NCBI RefSeq assembly: GCF_964340395.1
Contig: NW_027554292.1
Span: 124,001-188,000 of the forward strand
Reading direction: 5' to 3'
From: Glandiceps talaboti
Taxonomy: Eukaryota; Hemichordata; Enteropneusta; Spengelidae
DNA length: 64,000 nucleotides
The translations under genes and the position numbers were made by a program. Shown here one piece after another: positions 10,154 to 22,312 of the stretch (its first letter is position 1; each line of letters starts with the position of its first letter). The notes beneath the pieces were generated by a model. That model ran no database searches. It was given only the letters and a program-made list of their open reading frames with translations, and had not been told where the DNA came from.

Positions 10154-10490
10154 AGTTTTGATCAGGTTTCTCCGGTTTGAAACTGGTGTTGACTTGTTTT
10201 GATCGGTTTTGACTTGTTTTCACCAGTTTTGGAATGGTTTCGATAGGTTTCGACAGGTTTGAACCAGTTTTGACAGGTTTTGACCAGTTTTGATCTGTTT
10301 TCACCTGTTTATAACCAATTTGGAAGGTTTTGACCGATATTGACTCATTTTCACCAGTTTTGGTCCGCCTTGGATAGGTTTTCGACCGGTTTGGACCGTT
10401 TCGACAGGTTTGCACATGTTTTGACTCATATAAACCTGTACAGAACAGGTTTGGACAGGTGTCGACCGGTTTGCGGTTTGGTCGGGTTTT

Positions 10491-11280
10491 GACAGTATTG
10501 TTTATGTTTTAACTAATTATGATCGGATTTGACTGGTTTAAAACCGGTATGGACAGGTTTTGACCTTTTTTGTCTTGTTTGCAATGGTTTTGGATCGGTT
10601 TGGACAGGTTGTGACCGGTTTCGACAGGTTTTGGACCGGTTTTGATATGTTTGCACAGGTTTTGAAAAGTTTTGATCAGTTTTGACCGGTTTAAATCCAG
10701 TGTTGACTGGTTTTGATCAGTTTTGACTTGTTTGCACTGGTTTTCGACCAGTTTGGACCGGTTTTGAAAGGTTTGGACAGGTTTTGACAAGTTTTGATCG
10801 GTTTTGACGGGTTTTGAGTTGTTTGCACCTATTTTTGACCGGTTTGGACCGGTTTGACAGGTTTGCACAGGTTTTGACCAGATTTCACTTTTTTTAAACC
10901 GGTTTGCGACAGGTTTTGACCAGTTTTAACTTGTTTTAAACCGGTTTGCGACAGGTTTTGACCAGTTTTGATCGGTTTTAAACCGGTGTTGACTGGTTTT
11001 GATCGGTTTTGACTTGTTTTCACCAGTTTTGGAATGGTTTCGATAGGTTTCGACAGGTTTGAACCAGTTTTGACAGGTTTTGACCAGTTTTGATCTGTTT
11101 TCACCTGTTTATAACCAATTTGGAAGGTTTTGACCGATATTGACTCATTTTCACCAGTTTTGGTCCGCCTTGGATAGGTTTTTGACCGGTTTGGACCGTT
11201 TGGACAGGTTTGCACAGGTTTTGACTCATTTAAACATATACAGAACTGGTGTCGACCGGTTTGCGGTTTGGTCGGGTTTT
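10491..11280 (+). repeat. HOR segment of 790 bp with a degenerate core
   Basis: This is a short HOR between L1 at 10491 and 11281. Near its right end the usual inverted repeat is damaged (aaacatatacagaactgg, about 11231-11249), and the following aggtttggacaggtg is shortened to a plain tggtgtcgaccgg. It is the only clearly broken copy of that element seen. It marks the left side of the 2429-bp duplication that follows. Confidence 0.8.
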
Positions 11281-13709
11281 GACAGTATTGTTTATGTTTT
11301 AACTAATTATGATCGGATTTGACTGGTTTAAAACCGGTATGGACAGGTTTTAACATTTTTTGTCTTGTTTGCAATGGTTGTGGACCGGTTTGGACAGGTT
11401 GTGACCGGTTTGAAATGGTTTTGGACAGGTTTGGACCGGTTTGGACAGGTTTTGGACCGGTTTTGATATGTTTGCACAGGTTTTGACCAGTTTTGATCAG
11501 TTTTGACCGGTTTAAAACCAGTGTTGACTGGTTTTGATCAGTTTTGAATTGTTTGCACTGGTTTTCGACCGGTTTAGACCGGTTTTGAAAGGTTTGGACT
11601 GGTTTTGACAAGTTTTGATCGGTTTTGACGGGTTTTGAGTTGTTTGATTTTTGACCGGTTTGGACCGGTTTGACAGGTTTGCACAGGTTTTGATCAGTTT
11701 TCACTTGTTTTAAACCGGTTTGCGACAGGTTTTGACCAGTTTTGATCAGTTTTGACCGGTTTTAAACCTGTGTTGACTGGTTTTGATCGGTTTTGACTTG
11801 TTTGCACCAGTTTTGGACTGGTTTCGATAGGTTTCGACAGGTTTGAACCGGTTTTGACAGGTTTTGACCAGTTTTGATCAGTTTTGACCGGTTTAAAGCC
11901 AGTGTTGACTGGTTTTGATCAGTTTTGACTTGTTTGCACTGGTTTTTGACCGGTTTGGACCGGTTTGACAGGTTTGCACAGGTTTTGACCAGATTTAACT
12001 GGTTTTAAACCGGTTTGCGAAAGGTTTTGACCAGTTTTCACTGGTTTTAAACCGGTGTTGACTGGTTTTGATCGGTTTTGACTTGTTTTCACCAGTTTTG
12101 GACTGGTTTCGATAGATTTCGAAAGGTTTGAACCAGTTTTGACAGATTTTGACCAGTTTTGATCTGTTTTCACCTGTTTATAACCAATTTGGAAGGTTTT
12201 GACCGGTATTGACTCATTTTCACCAGTTTTGGTCCGCCTTGGATAGGTTTTCGACCGGTTTGGACCGTTTTTACAGGTTTGCACAGGTTTTGACTCATTT
12301 AAACCTGTACAGAACAGGTTTGGACAGGTGTCGACCGGTTTGCGGTTTGGTCGGGTTTTGACAGTATTGTTTATGTTTATGACTGGTTTTGACTCATTTA
12401 CATCGGTTATGGACTGGTTCGGAAAGGTTTTGACTGGTTTGGAATTGTTTTGGACAGGTTTGCACAGGTTTGCACAAGTTTTGATCGGTTTTGACTTGTT
12501 TGTATTGGTTTTGGACCGGATTTGACCAGTTTTGACTCAGTTTTAACTGGTTTAAAAATGGTTTTTGGATAGGTTTGGACAGGTTTTGACTGGTTTTGAA
12601 TGGTCTTGGACAGGTTTTGACTGGTTTTGACCAGTTTTGACCAGTTTTGAAAGTTTTACAACCCATTTAGACCAGTTTTGACAGGTTTGGACAGGTTTGG
12701 ACCAGTTTTGACCAGTTTTCACTTAGTTTTCGACCGATTTGGACCGGTTTTGAAAGGTTTTGACAGGTTTTGACAAGTGTTGATGGGATTTGAGTTGTTT
12801 GCACCTATTTTTGACCGGTTTTGACCTGTTTGACAGGTTTGCACAGGTGTTGACCAGTTTTGATCAGTTTTGACCGGTTTTAAACCTGTGTTGACTGGTT
12901 TTGATCGGTTTTGAATTGTTTGCACCAGTTTTGGACTGGTTTCGATAGGTTTCGTCAGGTTTGAACCGATTTTGACAGGTTTTGACTAGTTTTGATCAGT
13001 TTTGACCGGTTTTAAACCGGTATTGACTGGTTTTGATCAGTTTTGACTTGTTTGCACTGGTTTTGGACCGGTTTTGATAGGTTTTGGACCGGTTTGCGAC
13101 AGGTTTTGACAAGTTTTGATCGGTTTTGACGGGTTTTGAGTTGTTTGCGCCTATTTTTGACCAGTTTGGACCGGTTTGACAGGTTTGCACAGATTTTGAC
13201 CAGTTTTGATCAGGTTTGACCCGTTTTAAACCGGTGTTGACTTGTTTTGATCGGTTTTGACTTGTTTGCACCTATTTTGGACAGGTTTGACTAGTTTTGA
13301 TCAGTTTTGACCGGTTTTAAACCGGTATTGACCGGTTTTGATCAGTTTTGACTTGTTTTCACCAGTTTTGGAATGGTTTCGATAGGTTTCGACAGGTTTG
13401 AACCAGTTTTGATAGGTTTTGACCAGTTTTTATCTGTTTTCACCTGTTTATAACCAATTTGGAAGGTTTTGACCGATATTGACTCATTTTCACCAGTTTT
13501 GGTCCGCCTTGGATAGGTTTTCGACCGGTTTGGACCGTTTGGACAGGTTTGCACATGTTTTGACTCATTTAAACCTGTACAGAACAGGTTTGGACAGGTG
13601 TCCACCGGTTTGGACCGTTTGGACAGGTTTGCACAGGTTTTGACTCATTTAAACCTGTACAGAACAGGTTTGGACAGGTGTCGATCGGTTTGCGGTTTGG
13701 TCGGGTTTT
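11281..13709 (+). repeat. 2429-bp block, copy 1 (L1, fused L1-L2, core)
   Basis: This block spans the L1 at 11281, a gagttgtttgatttttgacc variant near 11635-11655, and a second L1 at 12360 cut after ttgtttatg and joined to actggttttgactc of L2 (12397). It continues through the full L2 block to a core with the 80-bp doublet (13560-13690). The fusion removes the second half of L1 and the tract that normally separates it from L2, so two HOR types are joined by deletion. Confidence 0.86.
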
Positions 13710-16270
13710 GACAGTATTGTTTATGTTTTAACTAATTATGATCGGATTTGACTGGTTTAAAACCGGTATGGACAGGTTTTGACCTTTTTTGTCTTGTTTG
13801 CAATGGTTGTGGACCGGTTTGGACAGGTTGTGACCGGTTTGGAATGGTTTTGGACAGGTTTGGACCGGTTTGGACAGGTTTTGGACCGGTTTTGTTATGT
13901 TTGCACAGGTTTTGACCAGTTTTGATCAGTTTTGACCGGTTTAAAACCAGTGTTGACTGGTTTTGATCAGTTTTGAATTGTTTGCACTGGTTTTCGACCG
14001 GTTTAGACCGGTTTTGAAAGGTTTGGACTGGTTTTGACAAGTTTTGATCGGTTTTGACGGGTTTTGAGTTGTTTGATTTTTGACCGGTTTGGACCGGTTT
14101 GACAGGTTTGCACAGGTTTTGACCAGTTTTCACTTGTTTTAAACCGGTTTGCGACAGGTTTTGACCAGTTTTGATCAGTTTTGACCGGTTTTAAACCTGT
14201 GTTGACTGGTTTTGATCGGTTTTGACTTGTTTGCACCAGTTTTGGACTGGTTTCGATAGGTTTCGACAGGTTTGAACCGGTTTTGACAGGTTTTGACCAG
14301 TTTTGATCAGTTTTGACCGGTTTAAAACCAGTGTTGACTGGTTTTGATCAGTTTTGACTTGTTTGCACTGGTTTTTGACCGGTTTGGACCGGTTTGACAG
14401 GTTTGCACAGGTTTTGACCAGATTTAACTGGTTTTAAACCGGTTTGCGAAAGGTTTTGACCAGTTTTCACTGGTTTTAAACCGGTGTTGACTGGTTTTGA
14501 TCGGTTTTGACTTGTTTTCACCAGTTTTGGACTGGTTTCGATAGATTTCGAAAGGTTTGAACCAGTTTTGACAGATTTTGACCAGTTTTGATCTGTTTTC
14601 ACCTGTTTATAACCAATTTGGAAGGTTTTGACCGGTATTGACTCATTTTCACCAGTTTTGGTCCGCCTTGGATAGGTTTTCGACCGGTTTGGACCGTTTT
14701 TACAGGTTTGCACAGGTTTTGACTCATTTAAACCTGTACAGAACAGGTTTGGACAGGTGTCGACCGGTTTGCGGTTTGGTCGGGTTTTGACAGTATTGTT
14801 TATGTTGATGACTGGTTTTGACTCATTTACATCGGTTATGGACTGGTTCGGAAAGGTTTTGACTGGTTTGGAATTGTTTTGGACAGGTTTGCACAGGTTT
14901 GCACAAGTTTTGATCGGTTTTGACTTGTTTGCATTGGTTTTGGACCGGATTTGACCAGTTTTGACTCAGTTTTAACTGGTTTAAAAATGGTTTTTGGATA
15001 GGTTTGGACAGGTTTTGACTGGTTTTGAATGGTCTTGGACAGGTTTTGACTAGTTTTGACCAGTTTTGACCAGTTTTGACAGTTTTACAACCCATTTAGA
15101 CCAGTTTTGACAGGTTTGGACAGGTTTGGACCAGTTTTGACCAGTTTTCACTTAGTTTTCGACCGATTTGGACCGGTTTTGAAAGGTTTTGACAGGTTTT
15201 GACAAGTTTTGATGGGATTTGAGTTGTTTGCACCTATTTTTGACCGGTTTTGACCTGTTTGACAGGTTTGCACAGGTGTTGACCAGTTTTGATCAGTTTT
15301 GACCGGTTTTAAACCTGTGTTGACTGGTTTTGATCGGTTTTGAATTGTTTGCACCGGTTTTGGACTGGTTTCGATAGGTTTCGTCAGGTTTGAACCGATT
15401 TTGACAGGTTTTGACTAGTTTTGATCAGTTTTGACCGGTTTTAAACCGGTATTGACTGGTTTTGATCAGTTTTGACTTGTTTGCACTGGTTTTGGACCGG
15501 TTTGGATAGGTTTTGGACCGGTTTGCGACAGGTTTTGACAAGTTTTGATCGGTTTTGACGGGTTTTGAGTTGTTTGCGCCTATTTTTGACCAGTTTGGAC
15601 CGGTTTGACAGGTTTGCACAGATGTTGACCAGTTTTGATCAGGTTTGACCCGTTTTAAACCGGTGTTGACTTGTTTTGATCGGTTTTGACTTGTTTGCAC
15701 CTATTTTGGACAGGTTTGACTAGTTTTGATCAGTTTTGACCGGTTTTAAACCGGTATTGACCGGTTTTGATCAGTTTTGACTTGTTTGCACCAGTTTTGG
15801 ACTGGTTTCGATAGGTTTCGACAGGTTTGAACTGGTTTTGACAGGTTTTGACCAGTTTTGATCAGTTTTGACCGGTTTTAAACCGGTGTTGACTGGTTTT
15901 GATCAGTTTTGACTTGTTTGCACCAGTTTTGGAATGGTTTCGATAGGTTTCGACAGGTTTGAACCAGTTTTGATAGGTTTTGACCAGTTTTTATCTGTTT
16001 TCACCTGTTTATAACCAATTTGGAAGGTTTTGACCGATATTGACTCATTTTCACCAGTTTTGGTCCGCCTTGGATAGGTTTTCGACCGGTTTGGACCGTT
16101 TGGACAGGTTTGCACATGTTTTGACTCATTTAAACCTGTACAGAACAGGTTTGGACAGGTGTCCACCGGTTTGGACCGTTTGGACAGGTTTGCACAGGTT
16201 TTGACTGATTTAAACCTGTACAGAACAGGTTTGGACAGGTGTCGATCGGTTTGCGGTTTGGTCGGGTTTT
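13710..16270 (+). repeat. 2429-bp block, copy 2 (2561 bp)
   Basis: This block matches copy 1 at offset 2429 from 13710 to about 15780, including the fused L1-L2 (14789/14826; here tatgttgatgactgg in place of tatgtttatgactgg). It then carries 132 extra bases (about 15780-15910, an additional gcaccagttttggactgg to gatcag tract), after which the match resumes at offset 2561 to the end. Small substitutions such as gcattgg versus gtattgg separate the copies. Confidence 0.86.
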
Positions 16271-19200
16271 GACAGTATTGTTTATGTTTTAACTAATTAT
16301 GATCGGATTTGACTGGTTTAAAACCGGTATGGACAGGTTTTGACCTTTTTTGTCTTGTTTGCAATGGTTGTGGACCGGTTTGGACAGGTTGTGACCGGTT
16401 TGGAATGGTTTTGGACAGGTTTGGACCGGTTTGGACAGGTTTTGGACCGGTTTTGATATGTTTGCACAGGTTTTGACCAGTTTTGATCAGTTTTGACCGA
16501 TTTAAAACCAGTGTTGACTGATTTTGATCAGTTTTGACTTGTTTGCACTGGTTTTCGACCGGTTTGGACCGGTTTTGAAAGGTTTGGACAGGTTTTGACA
16601 AGTTTTGATCGGTTTTGAGGGGTTTTGAGTTGTTTGCACCTATTTTTGACCGTTTTGGACCGGTTTGACAGGTTTGCTCAGGTTTTGACCAGTTTTCACT
16701 TGTTTTAAACCGGTTTGCGACAGGTTTTGACCAGTTTTGATCAGTTTTGACCGGTTTTAAACCTGTGTTGACTGGTTTTGATCAGTTTTGACTTGTTTGC
16801 ACTGGTTTTGGACCAGTTTGGATGGGTTTTTGACCGGTTTGGACCGGTTTTGAAAGGTTTGGAATAGTTTTGACAAGTTTTGATCGGTTTTGACGGGTTT
16901 TGAGTTGTTTGATTTTTGACCGGTTTGGACCGGTTTGACAGGTTTGCACAGGTTTTGACCAGTTTTCACTTGTTTTAAACCGGTTTGCGACAGGTTTTGA
17001 CCAGTTTTGATCAGTTTTGACCGGTTTTAAACCTGTGTTGACTGGTTTTGATCGGTTTTGACTTGTTTGCACCAGTTTTGGACTGGTTTCGATAGGTTTC
17101 GACAGGTTTGAACCGGTTTTGACAGGTTTTGACCAGTTTTGATCAGTTTTGACCGGTTTAAAACCAGTGTTGAGTGGTTTTGATCAGTTTTGACTTGTTT
17201 GCACTGATTTTTGACCGGTTTGGACCGGTTTGACAGGTTTGCACAGGTTTTGACCAGATTTAACTGGTTTTAAACCGGTTTGCGAAAGGTTTTGACCAGT
17301 TTTCACTGGTTTTAAACCGGTGTTGACTGGTTTTGATCGGTTTTGACTTGTTTTCACCAGTTTTGGACTGGTTTCGATAGATTTCGAAAGGTTTGAACCA
17401 GTTTTGACAGATTTTGACCAGTTTTGATCTGTTTTCACCTGTTTATAACCAATTTGGAAGGTTTTGACCGGTATTGACTCATTTTCACCAGTTTTGGTCC
17501 GCCTTGGATAGGTTTTCGACCGGTTTGGACCGTTTGGACAGGTTTGCACAGGTTTTGACTCATTTAAACCTGTACAGAACAGGTTTGGACAGGTGTCGAC
17601 CGGTTTGCGGTTTGGTCGGGTTTTGACAGTATTGTTTATGTTTTAACTAATTATGATCGGATTTGACTGGTTTAAAACCGGTATGGACAGGTTTTGACCT
17701 TTTTTGTCTTGTTTGCAATGGTTGTGGACCGGTTTGGACAGGTTGTGACCGGTTTGGAATGGTTTTGGACAGGTTTGGACCGGTTTGGACAGGTTTTGGA
17801 CCGGTTTTGATATGTTTGCACAGGTTTTGACCAGTTTTGATCTGTTTTGACCTGTTTAAAACCAGTGTTGACTGGTTTTGACTGGTTTTGACTCATTTAC
17901 ATCGGTTATGGACTGGTTCGGAAAGGTTTTGACTGGTTTGGAATTGTTTTGGACAGGTTTGCACAGGTTTGCACAGGTTTTGATCGGTTTTGACTTGTTT
18001 GCATTGGTTTTGGACCGGATTTGACCAGTTTTAACTCAGTTTTAACTGGTTTAAAAATGGTTTTTGGATAGGTGTGGACAGGTTTTGACTGGTTTTGAAT
18101 GGTCTTGGACAGGTTTTGACTTGTTTTGACCAGTTTTGACAGTTTTACGACCCATTTAGACCAGTTTGGACAGGTTTGGACAGGTTTGGACCAGTTTTGA
18201 CCAGTTTTCACTTGGTTTTCGACCGATTTGGACCGGTTTTGAAAGGTTTTGACAGGTTTTGACAAGTTTTGATGGGATTTGAGTTGTTTGCACCTATTTT
18301 TGACCGGTTTGGACCGGTTTGACAGGTTTGCACAGGTGTTGACCAGTTTTGATCAGTTTTGACCGGTTTTAAACCTGTGTTGACTGGTTTTGATCGGTTT
18401 TGACTTGTTTGCACCAGTTTTGGACTGGTTTCGATAGGTTTCGACAGGTTTGAACCGATTTTGACAGGTTTTGACTAGTTTTGATCAGTTTTGACCGGTT
18501 TTAAACCGGTATTGACTGGTTTTGATCAGTTTTGACTTGTTTGCACTGGTTTTGGACAGGTTTGGATAGGTTTTGGACCGGTTTGGACCGGTTTTGACAG
18601 GTTTTGACAGGTTTTGACTGGTTTTGAGTTGTTTGCACCTATTTTGGACAGGTTTGGATAGGTTTAAACCGGTTTACGACAGGTTTTGACAAGTTTTGAT
18701 CGGTTTTGACGGGTTTTGAGTTGTTTGCACCTATTTTTGACCAGTTTGGACCGGTTTGACAGGTTTGCACAGATTTTGACCAGTTTTGATCAGGTTTGAC
18801 CGGTTTTAAACCGGTGTTGACTTGTTTTGATCGGTTTTGACTTGTTTGCACCTATTTTGGACAGGTTTGACTAGTTTTGATCAGTTTTGACCGGTTTTAA
18901 ACCGGTATTGACTGGTTTTGATCAGTTTTGACTTGTTTTCACCAGTTTGGGAATGGTTTCGATAGGTTTCGACAGGTTTGAACCAATTTTGACAGGTTTT
19001 GACCAGTTTTGATCTGTTTTCACCTGTTTATAACCAATTTGGAAGGTTTTGACCGATATTGACTCATTTTCACCAGTTTTGGTCCGCCTTGGATAGGTTT
19101 TCGACCGGTTTGGACCGTTTTTACAGGTTTGCACAGGTTTTGACTCATTTAAACCTGTACAGAACAGGTTTGGACAGGTGTCGACCGGTTTGCGGTTTGG

Positions 19201-20979
19201 TCGGGTTTTGACAGTATTGTTTATGTTTTAACTAATTATGATCGGATTTGACTGGTTTAAAACCGGTATGGACAGGTTTTGACCTTTTTTGTCTTGTTTG
19301 CAATGGTTGTGGACAGGTTGTGACCGGTTTGGAATGGTTTTGGACAGGTTTGGACCGGTTTGGACAGGTTTTGGACCGGTTTTGATATGTTTGCACAGGT
19401 TTTGACCAGTTTTGATCAGTTTTGACCGATTTAAAACCAGTGTTGACTGATTTTGATCAGTTTTGACTTGTTTGCACTGGTTTTCGACCGGTTTGGACCG
19501 GTTTTGAAAGGTTTGGACAGGTTTTGACAAGTTTTGATCGGTTTTGACGGGTTTTGAGTTGTTTGCACCTATTTTTGACCGTTTTGGACCGGTTTGACAG
19601 GTTTGCACAGGTTTTGACCAGTTTTCACTTGTTTTAAACCGGTTTGCGACAGGTTTTGACCAGTTTTGATCAGTTTTGACCGGTTTTAAACCTGTGTTGA
19701 CTGGTTTTGATCAGTTTTGACTTGTTTGCACTGGTTTTGGACCAGTTTGGATGGTTTTTTGACCGGTTTGGACCGGTTTGGACAGGTTTGGACAGGTTTT
19801 GACGGGTTTAGAGTTGTTTCCACCTATTTTGGACATGTTTGGATGGGTTTTCGACCGGTTTAGACCGGTTTAGAAAGGTTTGTTCTGGTTTTGACAAGTT
19901 TTGATCGGTTTTGACGGGTTTTGAGTTGTTTGATTTTTGACCGGTTTGGACCGGTTTGACAGGTTTGCACAGGTTTTGACCAGTTTTCACTTGTTTTAAA
20001 CCGGTTTGCGACAGGTTTTGACCAGTTTTGATCAGTTTTGACCGGTTTTAAACCTGTGTTGACTGGTTTTGATCGGTTTTGACTTGTTTGCACCAGTTTT
20101 GGACTGGTTTCGATAGGTTTCGACAAGTTTGAACCGGTTTTGACAGGTTTTGACCAGTTTTGATCAGTTTTGACCTGTTTATAACCAATTTGGAAGGTTT
20201 TGATCGGTATTGACTCATTTTCACCAGTTTAGGTCCGCCTTGGATAGGTTTTCGACCGGTTTGGACCGTTTTTACAGGTTTGCACAGGTTTTGACTCATT
20301 TAAACCTGTACAGAACAGGTTTGGACAGGTGTCGACCGGTTTGCGGTTTGGTCGGGTTTTGACCGGTTTGGAATGGTTTCTGACAGGTTTGGACCGGTTT
20401 GGACAGGTTTTGGACCGGTTTTGATATGTTTGCACAGGTTTTGACCAGTTTTGATCTGTTTTGACCAGTTTAAAACCAGTGTTGACTGGTTTTGACTGGT
20501 TTTGACTCATTTACATCGGTTATGGACTGGTTCGGAAAGGTTTTGACTGGTTTGGAATTGTTTTGGACAGGTTTGCACAGGTTTGCACAGGTTTTGATCG
20601 GTTTTGTCTTGTTTGCATTGGTTTTGGACCGGATTTGACCAGTTTTGACTCAGTTTTAACTGGTTTAGAAATGGTTTTTGGATAGGTTTGGACAGGTTTT
20701 GACTGGTTTTGAATGGTCTTGGACAGGTTTTGACTTGTTTTGACCAGTTTTGACAGTTTTACGACCCATTTAGACCAGTTTTGACAGGTTTGGACAGGTT
20801 TGGACCAGTTTTGACCAGTTTTCACTTGGTTTTCGACCGATTTGGACCGGTTTTGAAAGGTTTTGACAGGTTTTGATCGGTTTTGACGGGTTTTGAGTTG
20901 TTTGCACCTATTTTTGACCAGTTTGGACCGGTTTGACAGGTTTGCACAGATTTTGACCAGTTTTGATCAGGTTTGACCG
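16271..20979 (+). repeat. HOR segments of 1354, 1585 and ~1770 bp, last one with a deleted L1
   Basis: Intact L1 copies are at 16271, 17625 and 19210, with L2 at 17896 and 20510. A fourth core is found at 20170-20360, but its L1 is missing: gtcgggttttgac runs straight into cggtttggaatgg at about 20361-20373. Comparison with 17625-17747 indicates loss of about 122 bp between two gac triplets. Without this deletion there would be an L1 near 20361, which explains the long 2257-bp gap to the next one at 21467. Confidence 0.84.
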
Positions 20980-22312
20980 GTTTTAAACCGGTGTTGACTT
21001 GTTTTGATCGGTTTTGACTTGTTTGCACCTATTTTGGACAGGATTGACTAGTTTTGATCAGTTTTGACCGGTTTTAAACCGGTATTGACTGGTTTTGATC
21101 AGTTTTGACTTGTTTTCACCAGTTTGGGAATGGTTTCGATAGGTTTCGACAGGTTTGAACCAGTTTTGACAGGTTTTGACCAGTTTTGATCTGTTTTCAC
21201 CTGTTTATAACCAATTTGGAAGGTTTTGACCGATATTGACTCATTTTCACCAGTTTTGGTCCGCCTTGGATAGGTTTTCGACCGGTTTGGACCGTTTGGA
21301 CAGGTTTGCACATGTTTTGACTCATTTAAACCTGTACAGAACAGGTTTGGACAGGTGTCCACCGGTTTGGACCGTTTGGACAGGTTTGCACAGGTTTTGA
21401 CTCATTTAAACCTGTACAGAACAGGTTTGGACAGGTGTCGATCGGTTTGCGGTTTGGTCGGGTTTTGACAGTATTGTTTATGTTTTAACTAATTATGATC
21501 GGATTTGACTGGTTTAAAACCGGTATGGACAGGTTTTGACCTTTTTTGTCTTGTTTGCAATGGTTGTGGACCGGTTTGGACAGGTTGTGACCGGTTTGGA
21601 ATGGTTTTGGACAGGTTTGGACCGGTTTGGACAGGTTTTGGACCGGTTTTGATATGTTTGGACAGGTTTTGACCAGTTTTGATCAGTTTTGACCGATTTA
21701 AAACCAGTGTTGACTGATTTTGATCAGTTTTGACTTGTTTGCACTGGTTTTCGACCGGTTTGGACCGGTTTTGAAAGGTTTGGACAGGTTTTGACAAGTT
21801 TTGATCGGTTTTGACGGGTTTTGAGTTGTTTGCACCTATTTTTTGACCGTTTTGGACCTGTTTGACAGGTTTGCACAGGTTTTGACCAGTTTGCACTTGT
21901 TTTAAACCGGTTTGCGACAGGTTTTGACCAGTTTTGATCAGTTTTGACCGGTTTTAAACCTGTGTTGACTGGTTTTGATCAGTTTTGACTTGTTTGCACT
22001 GGTTTTGGACAAGTTTGGATGGGTTTTTGACCGGTTTGGACCGGTTTGGACAGGTTTGGACAGGTTTTGACGGGTTTTGAGTTGTTTTGACGGGTTTTGA
22101 GTTGTTTGATTTTTGACCGGTTTTGATCGGTTTTGACTTGTTTGCACCTATTTTGGACAGGTTTGACTAGTTTTGATCAGTTTTGACCGGTTTTAAACCG
22201 GTATTGACTGGTTTTGATCAGTTTTGACTTGTTTCCACCAGTTTGGGAATGGTTTCGATAGGTTTCGACAGGTTTGAACCAGTTTTGACAGGTTTTGACC
22301 AGTTTTGATCTG

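Larger units (their letters stand above)
7045..10490 (+). repeat. HOR segments of 799, 1421 and 1226 bp
   Basis: L1 copies are at 7045, 7844 and 9265. Sequence from about 7545 to 8451 is repeated at about 8966 to 9872 (offset 1421). Both copies share private variants: ggttctgacccc, caccaattttgg, ggataagtttttgacc and gttgggacagg. Differences include ggtttcgatcgg versus ggtgtcgatcgg and aatttggaagg versus aattttgcagg. The interval between them contains the 286-bp duplication. The last segment holds the tract used as unit reference. Confidence 0.85.

Noticed and set aside
12328-12525. Plus-strand open frames near 11140, 12328, 14757 and 57720
   Set aside because: The plus strand has TGA in most units, and ten-base spacing rotates it through all frames. 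These short frames exist only where TTGG units or L1/L2 strings replace TTGA. Their peptides show only the repeat pattern.
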